NCBI RefSeq assembly: GCF_037645805.1
Contig: NZ_JBBEXE010000006.1
Coordinates: forward strand, 124,001-188,000
Length of the DNA: 64,000 nt
DNA from: Leptobacterium_A meishanense
Lineage (GTDB): Bacteria; Bacteroidota; Bacteroidia; Flavobacteriales; Flavobacteriaceae
Direction of reading: 5' to 3'
Under the pieces are notes generated by a model. It did no database searches. It saw only the letters and a program-made list of their open reading frames with translations, and had not been told where the DNA came from. The position numbers were made by a program, and so were the translations under genes. The number at the start of each line of letters is the position of its first letter. Within the stretch, counting starts at the first letter, position 1. Of the stretch, positions 33,683 to 42,865 are shown piece after piece.

Positions 33683-35143
33683 TTACCGTTCCGGAATACT
33701 TTTCAAAATCTCCAATGTATACTTCCAGAATTTTTGAACGGAAGAAATGCTTACCCGCTCATCGGGGGAATGTGCCCCTTTTATGGTTGGCCCATAACTG
33801 ATCATGTCCATTTCAGGGTAGTTTTGTCCCAAAATACCACATTCCAGCCCTGCATGACAGGCTACTACCCGAGGTTTGCTACCAAACAGTTCTTCATATT
33901 TGGTTGCCAATACATGCAGTATGGGGGAATCCACATTGGGTGTCCATCCGGGATAACTTCCGGTGAAGCGTACCTCACAACCTGCCAGTTCAAAAGCAGC
34001 CCTTATGGTATTTGCTATATCCATTTTTGCCGATTCCACTGAAGAACGTGTAAGGCACGCTACCTGAATTTTTCCGTCTTTAACCAAAACACGGGCAACG
34101 TTGTTGGAGGTTTCTACCAAGTCATCCATATCGGCACTCATGGCATATACCCCATTTTGAACAGCATAGATGGCTCTGGTAATGCCTTCCTGTACACCGA
34201 GCTCCATTACTTTTTCAGGCAGATCGACTGCTACTGCTCCTATTTTTAAAACAGGCTCCGTTGTTTTTAATTCTTTTTTTATAGTGGTTGCCAACTGGTT
34301 AAATTCAAACAGAAAAGCATCGTGCTGCACTTTATCTACGATGACAATGGCAAAACTCTCTCTTGGAATCGCATTTCGGAGCCCGCCACCATCAATTTCG
34401 GCAATGCGCAATCCAAAACTCTCAAACCCGTCAAAAAGCAAACGGTTCATTATTTTATTGGCATTCCCCAATCTACAGTGAATGTCCATGCCACTATGCC
34501 CTCCTTGCAGGCCAGAAATACTAATTTTATATGCAATTGCCCCTTCCGGAACGGCTTCTTCTTTGTATGTCCGTTCAGCGGTGATATCGATCCCTCCGGC
34601 ACAGCCAATATCAATTTCGTCATCTTCTTCGGTATCAAGGTTCAGTAAAATTTCTCCGGAAAGCACTCCTTCTTTTAGGCCCATGGCACCCGTCATCCCG
34701 GTTTCTTCATCAATCGTAAACAAAGCTTCAATGGCCGGATGTGGAATATCATTGCTTTCCAATATCGCCATGATGGCAGCCACTCCCATTCCATTGTCGG
34801 CTCCCAGTGTAGTGCCTTTGGCCTTTACCCAATCACCATCAATGACCATTTCAATACCTTGTGTTTCAAAATCAAACACGGTATCCGAATTTTTTTGGTG
34901 CACCATATCCAAATGCGATTGCATTACTACCGTTTTTCGGTTTTCCATCCCCGCAGTAGCCGGTTTTTTGATAATTACATTGCCTACCTCATCTTTGAAG
35001 GTTTCCAGTCCTAGTTGTTTTCCAAAGTCAAGCATAAATGCAATGACTTTTTCTTCCTTTTTGGAAGGTCTTGGCACAGCATTGAGGTCAGCAAATTTAG
35101 TCCATACTTGTTGGGGAGAAAGGTTTCGGATATCGGTACTCAT
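33683..35143 (-). CDS. pepD: Aminoacyl-histidine dipeptidase (PepD-type, M20)
   Basis: 486 residues from the ATG at 35143 (MSTDIRNLSPQQVW). A 47-codon upstream extension in frame is rejected because a minus-strand promoter box at 35167-35174 lies inside it. Metal-ligand motifs of the M20 family are visible: MQSHLDMVHQ, GADNGMGVA, DEETGMTGAMGL, and a C-terminal KGAHSPDERV. It hydrolyses Xaa-His dipeptides such as carnosine with broader dipeptidase activity, in the cytosol. Divergent from the DUF3810 gene. Confidence 0.94.
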   Translation of the reverse strand: MSTDIRNLSPQQVWTKFADLNAVPRPSKKEEKVIAFMLDFGKQLGLETFKDEVGNVIIKKPATAGMENRKTVVMQSHLDMVHQKNSDTVFDFETQGIEMVIDGDWVKAKGTTLGADNGMGVAAIMAILESNDIPHPAIEALFTIDEETGMTGAMGLKEGVLSGEILLNLDTEEDDEIDIGCAGGIDITAERTYKEEAVPEGAIAYKISISGLQGGHSGMDIHCRLGNANKIMNRLLFDGFESFGLRIAEIDGGGLRNAIPRESFAIVIVDKVQHDAFLFEFNQLATTIKKELKTTEPVLKIGAVAVDLPEKVMELGVQEGITRAIYAVQNGVYAMSADMDDLVETSNNVARVLVKDGKIQVACLTRSSVESAKMDIANTIRAAFELAGCEVRFTGSYPGWTPNVDSPILHVLATKYEELFGSKPRVVACHAGLECGILGQNYPEMDMISYGPTIKGAHSPDERVSISSVQKFWKYTLEILKSIPER

Positions 35144-35166
35144 CTGCTTTATTTTTATTTCACCGA

Positions 35167-35174
35167 CAAATGTA
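35167..35174 (-). promoter_or_regulatory. Promoter -7 element for pepD (TACATTTG)
   Basis: TAnnTTTG on the minus strand, 23 bp before the chosen pepD ATG; it decides the start codon against the longer upstream frame. Confidence 0.5.
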
Positions 35175-35206
35175 GCCATTGTATGCCGGATTATGGGCAA
35201 TTTATT

Positions 35207-35214
35207 TATTTTTG
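35207..35214 (+). promoter_or_regulatory. Promoter -7 element for the DUF3810 gene (TATTTTTG)
   Basis: TAnnTTTG on the plus strand just 4 bp before ATG 35219 and 16 bp before ATG 35231. It places the transcript start at or after the first ATG, so the mRNA is leaderless or translation begins at 35231. It forms a divergent promoter pair with 35167-35174. Confidence 0.45.
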
Positions 35215-35218
35215 GCAC

Positions 35219-36286
35219 ATGACCAAACGAATGCAAACCATTATTGCGGTTTCTATTTTTCCACAAATAGTGATCGTGAAGCAACTTGCAAAATATCCGG
35301 AATTTATTGAAGCCTATTACAGCAATGGAGTTTATCCGTACCTGTCAAAAGGTTTTCGGTTTATTTTTGGTTGGGTCCCTTTTTCCGTAGGGGATATTTT
35401 TTATACCATTGCCGGTATTTTAATTATTCGTTTTCTGATCCGGAAAGGTTGGATGTTTTTTTATGAGACTAGGAATTTCTTCAGGGAAGTCTTTGTTGTG
35501 ATCTCTATGCTTTATTTTATTTTCCATCTATTTTGGGGAATGAATTACTACCGATTGCCCGTTTCTGAGACTTATAATCTGAATGAAGACTATACTGAAG
35601 AAGCTTTAATGAATTTCACTGACCGCCTTGTTAATAAAGCAAACGAAGTACACCTGAGCATTACCAAAAATGATACAGTAATGGTAACCATCCCTTACAC
35701 AACCAAAGAAATTTACCGGATGGCTGTTTCAGGATATGATCAATTGGAGAAAAATATCCCAGATTTGGCCTATCGCCCGGCAAGCATAAAGTCATCATTG
35801 TATAGTACTATGCTCACCTATATGGGTTATGGAGGTTATCTAAACCCTTTTACTCATGAGGCACATGTAAATAGGGTTGCATTTAGCTATAAGTACCCAA
35901 CCGTTACTTGTCACGAATTAGCACACCAACTTGGTTATTCAGCAGAGAACGAAGCAAATTTTATCGGTTATCTGGCCGCCGTGAATAATGATGATATTTA
36001 TTTTAAGTATTCCGCTTATGTGTACAGCCTTAGATATTGCCTAGGGGAAATTAAGAGAAGGGATGAAAACAAATTCAGGGAGGTGACTGCAAAGATCAAT
36101 CCGGGAATTATTAAGAATTATATTAATGTCGCCAATTTTTGGAGCAAATATGACAATAGGGCCGAACCTATCTTTAAAAATTCATTCGACACTTTTTTAA
36201 AGGCCAATAACCAAAAAGAGGGCATCAAAAGCTATAATTATGTAATTGCACTCCTCGTCAACTACCATGAAAGCACACCACTATAA
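35219..36286 (+). CDS. DUF3810 family membrane zinc-protease-like protein
   Basis: 355 residues from ATG 35219 (MTKRMQTIIAV); ATG 35231 is an equally possible start given the promoter position, and the much longer upstream frame overlaps pepD and is rejected. Membrane helices lie near the N-terminus (about 5-25, 48-70 and 90-110). A gluzincin motif is visible: CHELAHQLG (H232, E233, H236) followed by GYSAENEANFIGY with the third Glu ligand, so it is probably a membrane-anchored metallopeptidase. DUF3810 proteins are widespread in Bacteroidota; substrate unknown. Confidence 0.85.
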   Translation: MTKRMQTIIAVSIFPQIVIVKQLAKYPEFIEAYYSNGVYPYLSKGFRFIFGWVPFSVGDIFYTIAGILIIRFLIRKGWMFFYETRNFFREVFVVISMLYFIFHLFWGMNYYRLPVSETYNLNEDYTEEALMNFTDRLVNKANEVHLSITKNDTVMVTIPYTTKEIYRMAVSGYDQLEKNIPDLAYRPASIKSSLYSTMLTYMGYGGYLNPFTHEAHVNRVAFSYKYPTVTCHELAHQLGYSAENEANFIGYLAAVNNDDIYFKYSAYVYSLRYCLGEIKRRDENKFREVTAKINPGIIKNYINVANFWSKYDNRAEPIFKNSFDTFLKANNQKEGIKSYNYVIALLVNYHESTPL

Positions 36287-36375
36287 ATGTTAAAAAAAGC
36301 TAAACAGGTGTTTCCTTCCTATCATTTGTATTATTTTTAGGGACTTTAAAAAATTACTAATCAACTATACATCTT

Positions 36376-39375
36376 ATGAGAAAAAAAATATGGATGATCT
36401 TCTTTGTATGTTGTAGCCTGTCAGTTTTTTCACAGGAATACTTCCCAAAGAATGATGGTGTTAAAACAGTTAACAATAACTACACCGCTTTCACAAACGC
36501 CAAAATATTTGTAACCCCTACACAGGTTATTGAAAACGGGACCCTGCTTATCCAAAATGGAAAAGTAATCGCCTCTGGCACAACCGTTTCTATTCCGCAA
36601 AACAGTGTCGTAATTGATTTAAAAGGAAAATATATATATCCTTCTTTTATTGATATCTACGCTGATTTTGGTGTGGAAAAGCCAAAAAGAAATTCTAATT
36701 TTGGAAGGACTTCGCAATACGATGCTACCCGTGAGGGTTTTTATTGGAATGACCATGTAATGCCGGAAAACAAAGCTATTGAAAAGTTTAAATACGATAG
36801 TAAAAAAGCTGATGAGCTTATAAAAGCAGGTTTTGGAACTATCAATACACACATCCCTGATGGAATTGTAAGAGGAACCAGTGTCTTAGTTGCCCTAAAC
36901 AACAAAGATGACAACAGTAAACGGATATTGGACCAACATGCTGCGCAGCATTTATCTTTTTCAAAAAGTATTGCATCCAATCAAAACTACCCTACCTCAC
37001 TGATGGGGGCTATGGCACTATTGAGACAGTTCTATAATGATGCTGCTTGGTATGAAAAAGGAAATGCGTCCACAAAAGACTTTTCTATTGAAGCATTGTT
37101 AAAAAACAGAACCCTTCCGCAAATATTTGACGCAGGGGACAAACTAAATGGGCTCCGTGCCGATAAAATTGCTGATGAATTTGGCTTAAATTATATCATT
37201 AAAGGAAGTGGTAATGAGTTTGAACGCATCAATGAAGTGAAACAGACCAATGCCCGTTATATTATCCCTATAAAATTTCCGGATGCTTATGATGTAACTG
37301 ATCCATATAGTGCCAGTAAAGTATCCCTTTCTGATATGCGCATGTGGAACCAGGCACCTTCTAACCTTGCAATATTGGCAAATAATGGTGTTTCTTTTGC
37401 TTTAACGACTGCAGATCTAAAAAAGGTTTCTGACTTTAAAGCTAACTTATTAAAGGCTATCGAATATGGTTTTGATAAAACCAAAGCATTAGAAGCATTG
37501 ACCACCATTCCTGCAAGCTATTTAGGAAAGTCTAATGAGATTGGAACTCTTAAAAGTGGTGCTTATGCCAATTTCCTGATCACATCAGGGGATGTTTTTG
37601 ATAAAGGGTCAACACTTTATGAAAACTGGGTGCAGGGAAATAAGAACGTTATTACCGATATGAGCATCAAAGATATTCGGGGAACATATGATTTAACCGT
37701 CGCAGGAGATTCTTATTCTTTGACCATCAAAGGAGAACTACCGAAGTTGTCATCTGAAATCAAACAAGATTCTACAAAAATTGAATCTAAGATGAGCTAT
37801 GAAAATGGTTGGGTCAATATCTTCTATACACCAATAGATGAAAATAAAACAGAATTCGTTCGTCTTACAGCTGCTGTAACAAGCAATGATAATTTAGAAG
37901 GGAATGCTGTGCTTAACAATGGAGTAGCGACTACTTGGTATGCCAACAAAAAAGAAGCCCCTGAAAAAGAAGAAACCAAAAAGGATGGCAAAAAAGATGA
38001 TGATATCACACTACTTCCTGTTACCTATCCCAATAAGCCCTACGGGTTTAAAGAAATGCCCAAACAGGAAACCATCTTATTTAAAAATGCTACTGTCTGG
38101 ACCAATGAAGAACAAGGTATCTTAAAAAATGCCGATGTGTTGGTGAAAAATGGCAAAATTGCTGCTGTTGGCACTAATCTTTCTGAAAGTGGTGCTAAAG
38201 TGGTTGACGCTACAGGGAAACACCTTACTTCTGGAATTATTGATGAACATTCTCATATTGCTGCTGCTGCTATCAATGAAGCAGGCCATAATTCTTCTGC
38301 TGAAGTGAGCATTGACGATGTAGTGGATTCTGAAGACATTGATATCTACAGAAACCTTTCAGGGGGTGTTACCGCTATCCAAATCCTTCATGGTTCTGCG
38401 AACCCTATAGGAGGGCGTTCTGCACTCATCAAATTAAAATGGGGAGAAGACCCTGAAGATCTGTTGATAAATAATGCCCCTAAGTTTATAAAATTTGCAT
38501 TGGGAGAGAATGTGAAACAATCCAACTGGGGTGATATCGAGCGAGTCCGGTTTCCACAAACCCGTATGGGTGTAGAACAAGTGTATATGGACTATTTTCA
38601 ACGGGCAAAAGAGTATGATAACAAATGGAAAAAATACAATGCACTATCCTCTAAAGCAAAAGCACGTACAAAAGCCCCTAGGTATGATATTGAAATGGAA
38701 ACTTTAGCTGAGATCATTAATAAAGAACGGTTCATATCATGCCATTCATATGTACAAAGTGAAATCAATATGCTCATGAAAGTTGCTGAAAGGTTCAATT
38801 TTAACATCAACACATTTACTCATATCCTGGAAGGTTATAAAGTAGCCGATAAAATGGCAGAACATGGTGCGGGAGGCTCTACTTTCTCTGATTGGTGGGC
38901 CTATAAATATGAAGTAAATGATGCTATTCCATACAATGCAGCAATTATGCACAATGCAGGTGTTACTGTGGCCATTAACTCAGACGACGCTGAAATGTCC
39001 CGAAGATTGAACCAAGAGGCAGCCAAGACCGTGAAATATGGTGGTGTATCTGAAGAAGAAGCATGGAAATTTGTTACACTAAACCCTGCTAAATTACTTC
39101 ATCTTGATGACCGTACAGGGAGCATAAAAGTTGGTAAAGATGCTGACTTAGTTTTATGGAGCGAGCACCCGATGTCTATTTATTCTATTGCTGAAAAAAC
39201 TATGATTGAAGGGATTGTATATTATGATTATGAGCAAATGAAGCAAATGAAAAATGAAATAGACAAAGAACGTAATCAACTGATTAACATGATGATACAA
39301 GCAAAGAATAAAGGAATGAAAACACAAGCACCTAAAAAAGAGGTGAAAGAACATTTACATTGTGATTCCTTATAA
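36376..39375 (+). CDS. Secreted tandem amidohydrolase (imidazolonepropionase-like), first domain degenerate
   Basis: 999 residues. A signal peptide (MRKKIWMIFFVCCSLSVFSQ) precedes two amidohydrolase-superfamily domains of about 430 and 440 residues. In the second, metal ligands are present: HSH (625 and 627), HSYVQSE, THILEGYK and NSDDAEMSR. In the first, the HxH site reads DIYADF (about 93-98), so it has lost its ligands and is probably non-catalytic. A Lys/Glu-rich linker (about 525-545) joins them. The next gene, 20 bp downstream, is a third, also degenerate member. Substrate unknown; the proteins are probably periplasmic. Confidence 0.88.
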   Translation: MRKKIWMIFFVCCSLSVFSQEYFPKNDGVKTVNNNYTAFTNAKIFVTPTQVIENGTLLIQNGKVIASGTTVSIPQNSVVIDLKGKYIYPSFIDIYADFGVEKPKRNSNFGRTSQYDATREGFYWNDHVMPENKAIEKFKYDSKKADELIKAGFGTINTHIPDGIVRGTSVLVALNNKDDNSKRILDQHAAQHLSFSKSIASNQNYPTSLMGAMALLRQFYNDAAWYEKGNASTKDFSIEALLKNRTLPQIFDAGDKLNGLRADKIADEFGLNYIIKGSGNEFERINEVKQTNARYIIPIKFPDAYDVTDPYSASKVSLSDMRMWNQAPSNLAILANNGVSFALTTADLKKVSDFKANLLKAIEYGFDKTKALEALTTIPASYLGKSNEIGTLKSGAYANFLITSGDVFDKGSTLYENWVQGNKNVITDMSIKDIRGTYDLTVAGDSYSLTIKGELPKLSSEIKQDSTKIESKMSYENGWVNIFYTPIDENKTEFVRLTAAVTSNDNLEGNAVLNNGVATTWYANKKEAPEKEETKKDGKKDDDITLLPVTYPNKPYGFKEMPKQETILFKNATVWTNEEQGILKNADVLVKNGKIAAVGTNLSESGAKVVDATGKHLTSGIIDEHSHIAAAAINEAGHNSSAEVSIDDVVDSEDIDIYRNLSGGVTAIQILHGSANPIGGRSALIKLKWGEDPEDLLINNAPKFIKFALGENVKQSNWGDIERVRFPQTRMGVEQVYMDYFQRAKEYDNKWKKYNALSSKAKARTKAPRYDIEMETLAEIINKERFISCHSYVQSEINMLMKVAERFNFNINTFTHILEGYKVADKMAEHGAGGSTFSDWWAYKYEVNDAIPYNAAIMHNAGVTVAINSDDAEMSRRLNQEAAKTVKYGGVSEEEAWKFVTLNPAKLLHLDDRTGSIKVGKDADLVLWSEHPMSIYSIAEKTMIEGIVYYDYEQMKQMKNEIDKERNQLINMMIQAKNKGMKTQAPKKEVKEHLHCDSL

Positions 39376-39395
39376 ACCAAAAACAAAGAATTAAG

Positions 39396-40700
39396 ATGAA
39401 AAATATAAAATATACAAAATTAGCTATTCTGTTTCTCTTTTCAGTAGCTATATGGTCACAACAAGCACCTGCTCCAAAACAGCCCGCAGCTACATTGATT
39501 ATTGGGGCAACTGCCCATATTGGAAACGGACAAGTTATTGAAAACAGTGCTATTGGTTTTGATAATGGGAAAATTACCTATGTAGGGAACCAAAACAATG
39601 TCTCACAAGGTGATTATAAATATATAATTGACGCTACCGGAAAACATGTATACCCAGGGTTTATAGCTGCAAATAGCTCGCTAGGACTCGTAGAAATTGA
39701 TGCTGTACGTGCTACGGACGATGATTCTGAAATAGGTGGCCTCATTCCACACGTAAGAAGCATTATTGCCTACAATGCTGAATCTAAAATTGTAGAAAGC
39801 ATGCGCCCAAATGGCATACTACTTGCACAAGTGGCCCCTCGTGGGGGAAGAATATCCGGAACATCTTCTGTAGTACAACTGGATGCCTGGAATTGGGAAG
39901 AAGCTGCTATCAAAACAGATGATGCTATTCATATGAACTGGCCTAACAGTTTTGTAAGAGGTCGTTGGTGGCTAGGTGAAGATCCGGGCTTGAAGCCTAA
40001 TAAGAAATATACAGAGCAGGTAGATGAATTAAAAACTTTTCTGAAGCAGGCCAAAGCCTACCTACAAGGCAGTCGATCACCAAAAAACCTTCCCTTTGAA
40101 GCCGTAGAAGGGTTATTCACGGGAAAGCAAAAATTATACGTAAATGCTGATGGTGAAAAAGAAATCACAGATGCAGTATATTTTTCCGAAAGCTTAGGTA
40201 TCACAAACTTGGTTATTGTCGGAGGTGATGAAGCCGATAAAGTAGCCAAACTACTTGCACAAAAAAACATTCCGGTACTTTTAAGCCGTCCACACAGGCT
40301 TCCCGGAAAAGAAGATGACAATGCAAAACAGCCTTTCATGTTGGCCAAATTACTGGTTGAAGAAGGTGTTCTTGTCAGCATAGAGCCTAGTGGCCGGATG
40401 GAACGTATGAACACACGAAACCTGCCTTTCTATGCAGGATCTTTTGCTGCCTATGGATTGGATAAAGAAAAAGCCGTTCAAATGATTACAGGAGATGCTG
40501 CAAAAATATTAGGCATTGATGATTTTGCAGGTACACTTGAAGTAGGAAAAGATGCTACTTTGTTTGTCTCAGAAGGAGATGCTCTAGATATGAGGACAAA
40601 CCGATTGTCTTATGCTTTTATCCAAGGGCGTAAAATAAGCTTGGAAACTCACCAAACCAAACTGTGGAAGCGTTATGTAGAACGATTGAGCAGAGAGTAA
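39396..40700 (+). CDS. Secreted amidohydrolase-fold protein, probable pseudoenzyme
   Basis: 434 residues with a signal peptide (MKNIKYTKLAILFLFSVAIWSQ). The fold is recognisable from the N-terminal strand set (ATAHIGNGQVIENSAIGFDNGKITYVG) and the C-terminal ITGDAAKILGIDDFAGTLEVGKDATLFV, but the HxH metal motif is replaced (GFIAANSSLG, about 88-97), and no catalytic Asp segment like NSDD is found. It probably pairs with the large protein encoded 20 bp upstream, perhaps as a structural subunit (inference). A strong terminator follows. Confidence 0.85.
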   Translation: MKNIKYTKLAILFLFSVAIWSQQAPAPKQPAATLIIGATAHIGNGQVIENSAIGFDNGKITYVGNQNNVSQGDYKYIIDATGKHVYPGFIAANSSLGLVEIDAVRATDDDSEIGGLIPHVRSIIAYNAESKIVESMRPNGILLAQVAPRGGRISGTSSVVQLDAWNWEEAAIKTDDAIHMNWPNSFVRGRWWLGEDPGLKPNKKYTEQVDELKTFLKQAKAYLQGSRSPKNLPFEAVEGLFTGKQKLYVNADGEKEITDAVYFSESLGITNLVIVGGDEADKVAKLLAQKNIPVLLSRPHRLPGKEDDNAKQPFMLAKLLVEEGVLVSIEPSGRMERMNTRNLPFYAGSFAAYGLDKEKAVQMITGDAAKILGIDDFAGTLEVGKDATLFVSEGDALDMRTNRLSYAFIQGRKISLETHQTKLWKRYVERLSRE

Positions 40701-40720
40701 TATGATAATACACATTTATC

Positions 40721-40750
40721 AAAAGCCCGAATCATTTTATTCGGGCTTTT
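40721..40750 (+). terminator. Intrinsic terminator
   Basis: AAAAGCCCGAAT-CATTTT-ATTCGGGCTTTT: a 12-bp stem ending in T residues, right after the amidohydrolase pair. Confidence 0.85.
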
Positions 40751-40762
40751 GATTTTTAATCT

Positions 40763-40770
40763 TATTTTTG
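40763..40770 (+). promoter_or_regulatory. Promoter -7 element (TATTTTTG)
   Basis: TAnnTTTG 17 bp before the TTG at 40788. It rules out the longer frame starting at 40749, which would begin upstream of the promoter and inside the terminator. Confidence 0.5.
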
Positions 40771-40787
40771 TTTATAAAATTCTTTCA

Positions 40788-41582
40788 TTGAAACAAATCA
40801 CCAGCATTCAAAATCCTTTAATAAAACAAACCCTAAAACTCAAAGATAAACCTAGAGAGCGTAAAAAATTGGGGTTGTTTATCATTGAAGGAATTAGAGA
40901 AATTTCACTGGCCATAAAAAACGGTTATGAAATTGAAAAACTATTATTTTGTCCGGATTTGTGCGCTTGGGAAACACTTTCTCAAATTTTTACCGATGAA
41001 GAAAAACACATCGAACTAACCAAAGAAGTCTATCAAAAAATAGCCTATCGTGAAACTACAGAGGGTATCATTGCTATTGCAAAAGCAAAAACTCACGAAT
41101 TAAGTTCATTGACCTTCAAGAATAGAAATCCGCTGATTTTAGTCGCCGAAGCACCCGAAAAACCTGGTAACATTGGGGCATTATTGCGTACCGCTGATGC
41201 TGCAGGCCTTGATGCTGTTATTATTGCAAATCCTAAAACCGATTTGTACAACCCTAATATCATCCGGTCTAGTGTAGGGGGTGTTTTCACCAATCAGATT
41301 GTTATGGGGAGTACTTATGAAATTATTTCGTTCTTGAAAGAAAAAGATATTCATATCTATTGTGCCGCCTTATCAGCATCTGTTCCTTATTATACCATTG
41401 ATTACAAAAAGCCTACAGCTCTCGTTGTAGGCACAGAAGCTACCGGATTAAATGACGAATGGTTACAGAACGCCTCAAAAAATATTATTATCCCCATGCA
41501 AGGGAAGATTGACTCTATGAACGTTTCTGTTTCTGCGGCAATCCTTATTTTTGAAGCTAAAAGACAACGAAATTTTAACTGA
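40788..41582 (+). CDS. TrmH/SpoU family RNA 2'-O-methyltransferase
   Basis: 264 residues from a TTG start (MKQITSIQNPLIKQTLKLKDKPRERKK). The N-terminal SpoU substrate-binding domain (1-95) is followed by the knotted SPOUT domain with the three motifs: GNIGALLRTADAAGLDAVI, LVVGTEATGLNDEW and IPMQGKIDSMNVSVSAAIL. It methylates a ribose in rRNA or tRNA using SAM; target unknown (resembles the RlmB/TsnR group). The start is chosen because a terminator and a promoter box lie just upstream. Confidence 0.9.
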   Translation: MKQITSIQNPLIKQTLKLKDKPRERKKLGLFIIEGIREISLAIKNGYEIEKLLFCPDLCAWETLSQIFTDEEKHIELTKEVYQKIAYRETTEGIIAIAKAKTHELSSLTFKNRNPLILVAEAPEKPGNIGALLRTADAAGLDAVIIANPKTDLYNPNIIRSSVGGVFTNQIVMGSTYEIISFLKEKDIHIYCAALSASVPYYTIDYKKPTALVVGTEATGLNDEWLQNASKNIIIPMQGKIDSMNVSVSAAILIFEAKRQRNFN

Positions 41583-41591
41583 CACAAATCC

Positions 41592-42824
41592 ATGAACCCA
41601 ACTTTCTTATTCTATACAATTATTGCTATCATTATCATTGACTTTACTATTGATAAAATAATAGATCGTTTGAATGCTCAAAAGTTTAATGACCCTATTC
41701 CGAAGGAACTCAGTGATGTATATGACGAAGAAGCTTATAAAAAATCGCAACTGTATAAAAAAGTAAACTATACATTCGGAATTATTACCAGTACTTTTTC
41801 GTTTGCCTTAATACTTGGTTTTCTTTTTCTAGATGGTTTTGATTTTATAGATACCATAGCCAGAAATTATACCGATAATCCCATTTTAATTGCCCTGATT
41901 TTTTTCGGGATTATTATGCTGGGAAGTGACCTTATAAATATACCTTTTTCCTGGTACCACACATTTGTTATTGAAGAAAAATTCGGTTTTAACAAAACAA
42001 CGAAGAAAACTTTTATTCTTGATAAGATAAAAGGATGGATATTACTTATTATCGTTGGAGGAGGGATCCTTTCGCTGATTATGTGGTTTTATGAAGCCAC
42101 CGGAAGCAATTTTTGGGTCTATGCATGGGGTGCAGTAGCAGTATTTAGCCTATTTGCAAATCTATTCTATAGCCGGTTGATCGTTCCTCTGTTTAATAAA
42201 CAAAAACCTTTAGAAGAAGGATCATTAAAAAATGAGATTGAGAAATATGCTGCCAAAGTGGGCTTTACCTTAAAAAATATCTTTGTTATTGATGGTTCTA
42301 AGCGATCAACCAAAGCAAATGCCTATTTTTCAGGGTTTGGGCGTGAAAAACGTATCACCTTATACGACACATTGATCAACGATTTGGAAACCAATGAAAT
42401 TGTGGCAGTACTTGCCCATGAAGTAGGGCATTACAAAAAAAAGCATATTATTTTCAACCTAATCACCTCCATTTTGTTAACCGGAATTACCTTTTATATT
42501 TTTTCATTGTTTATTAATTATCCTGAATTTTCACAGGCCATAGGCGTAAAAATTCCCAGTTTCCATGCCGGTCTTATTACGTTCGGGGTCTTGTATAGCC
42601 CTATTTCTGAATTCACGGGACTTATTATGAATTATTTCTCCAGAAAATTTGAATACCAGGCAGATGCCTATGCCAAAAACACCTTTGCGCCTGAACCATT
42701 AATCACTTCATTAAAAAAACTCTCAAAAAACAATTTAAGTAACCTCACTCCACATCCCGTATATGTATTCGTACATTATTCGCACCCTACACTCTTGCAA
42801 CGTATCAAAAAACTTAAGGCATAG
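41592..42824 (+). CDS. M48 family metallopeptidase (Ste24/CAAX-protease-like)
   Basis: 410 residues. Several membrane helices surround the zinc motif HEVGHYKKKH (H276, E277, H280), with a second motif SRKFEYQADAYA supplying the third ligand (Glu at about 354), as in Ste24/CAAX prenyl protease 1. In bacteria such enzymes act in membrane-protein quality control; protein prenylation is not expected. It begins ten bases after the methylase gene, so the two are probably co-transcribed. Confidence 0.92.
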   Translation: MNPTFLFYTIIAIIIIDFTIDKIIDRLNAQKFNDPIPKELSDVYDEEAYKKSQLYKKVNYTFGIITSTFSFALILGFLFLDGFDFIDTIARNYTDNPILIALIFFGIIMLGSDLINIPFSWYHTFVIEEKFGFNKTTKKTFILDKIKGWILLIIVGGGILSLIMWFYEATGSNFWVYAWGAVAVFSLFANLFYSRLIVPLFNKQKPLEEGSLKNEIEKYAAKVGFTLKNIFVIDGSKRSTKANAYFSGFGREKRITLYDTLINDLETNEIVAVLAHEVGHYKKKHIIFNLITSILLTGITFYIFSLFINYPEFSQAIGVKIPSFHAGLITFGVLYSPISEFTGLIMNYFSRKFEYQADAYAKNTFAPEPLITSLKKLSKNNLSNLTPHPVYVFVHYSHPTLLQRIKKLKA

Positions 42825-42865
42825 CTTTTGTTGTATAATAAGTAAGTTTATGGTACTTTTAGTGT

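Noticed and set aside
34482..35222. Long plus-strand ORF of 246 codons inside pepD
   Set aside because: Antisense shadow of a clear M20 peptidase; sequence is Ser/Pro/Ile-rich low-information and without a family match by eye.
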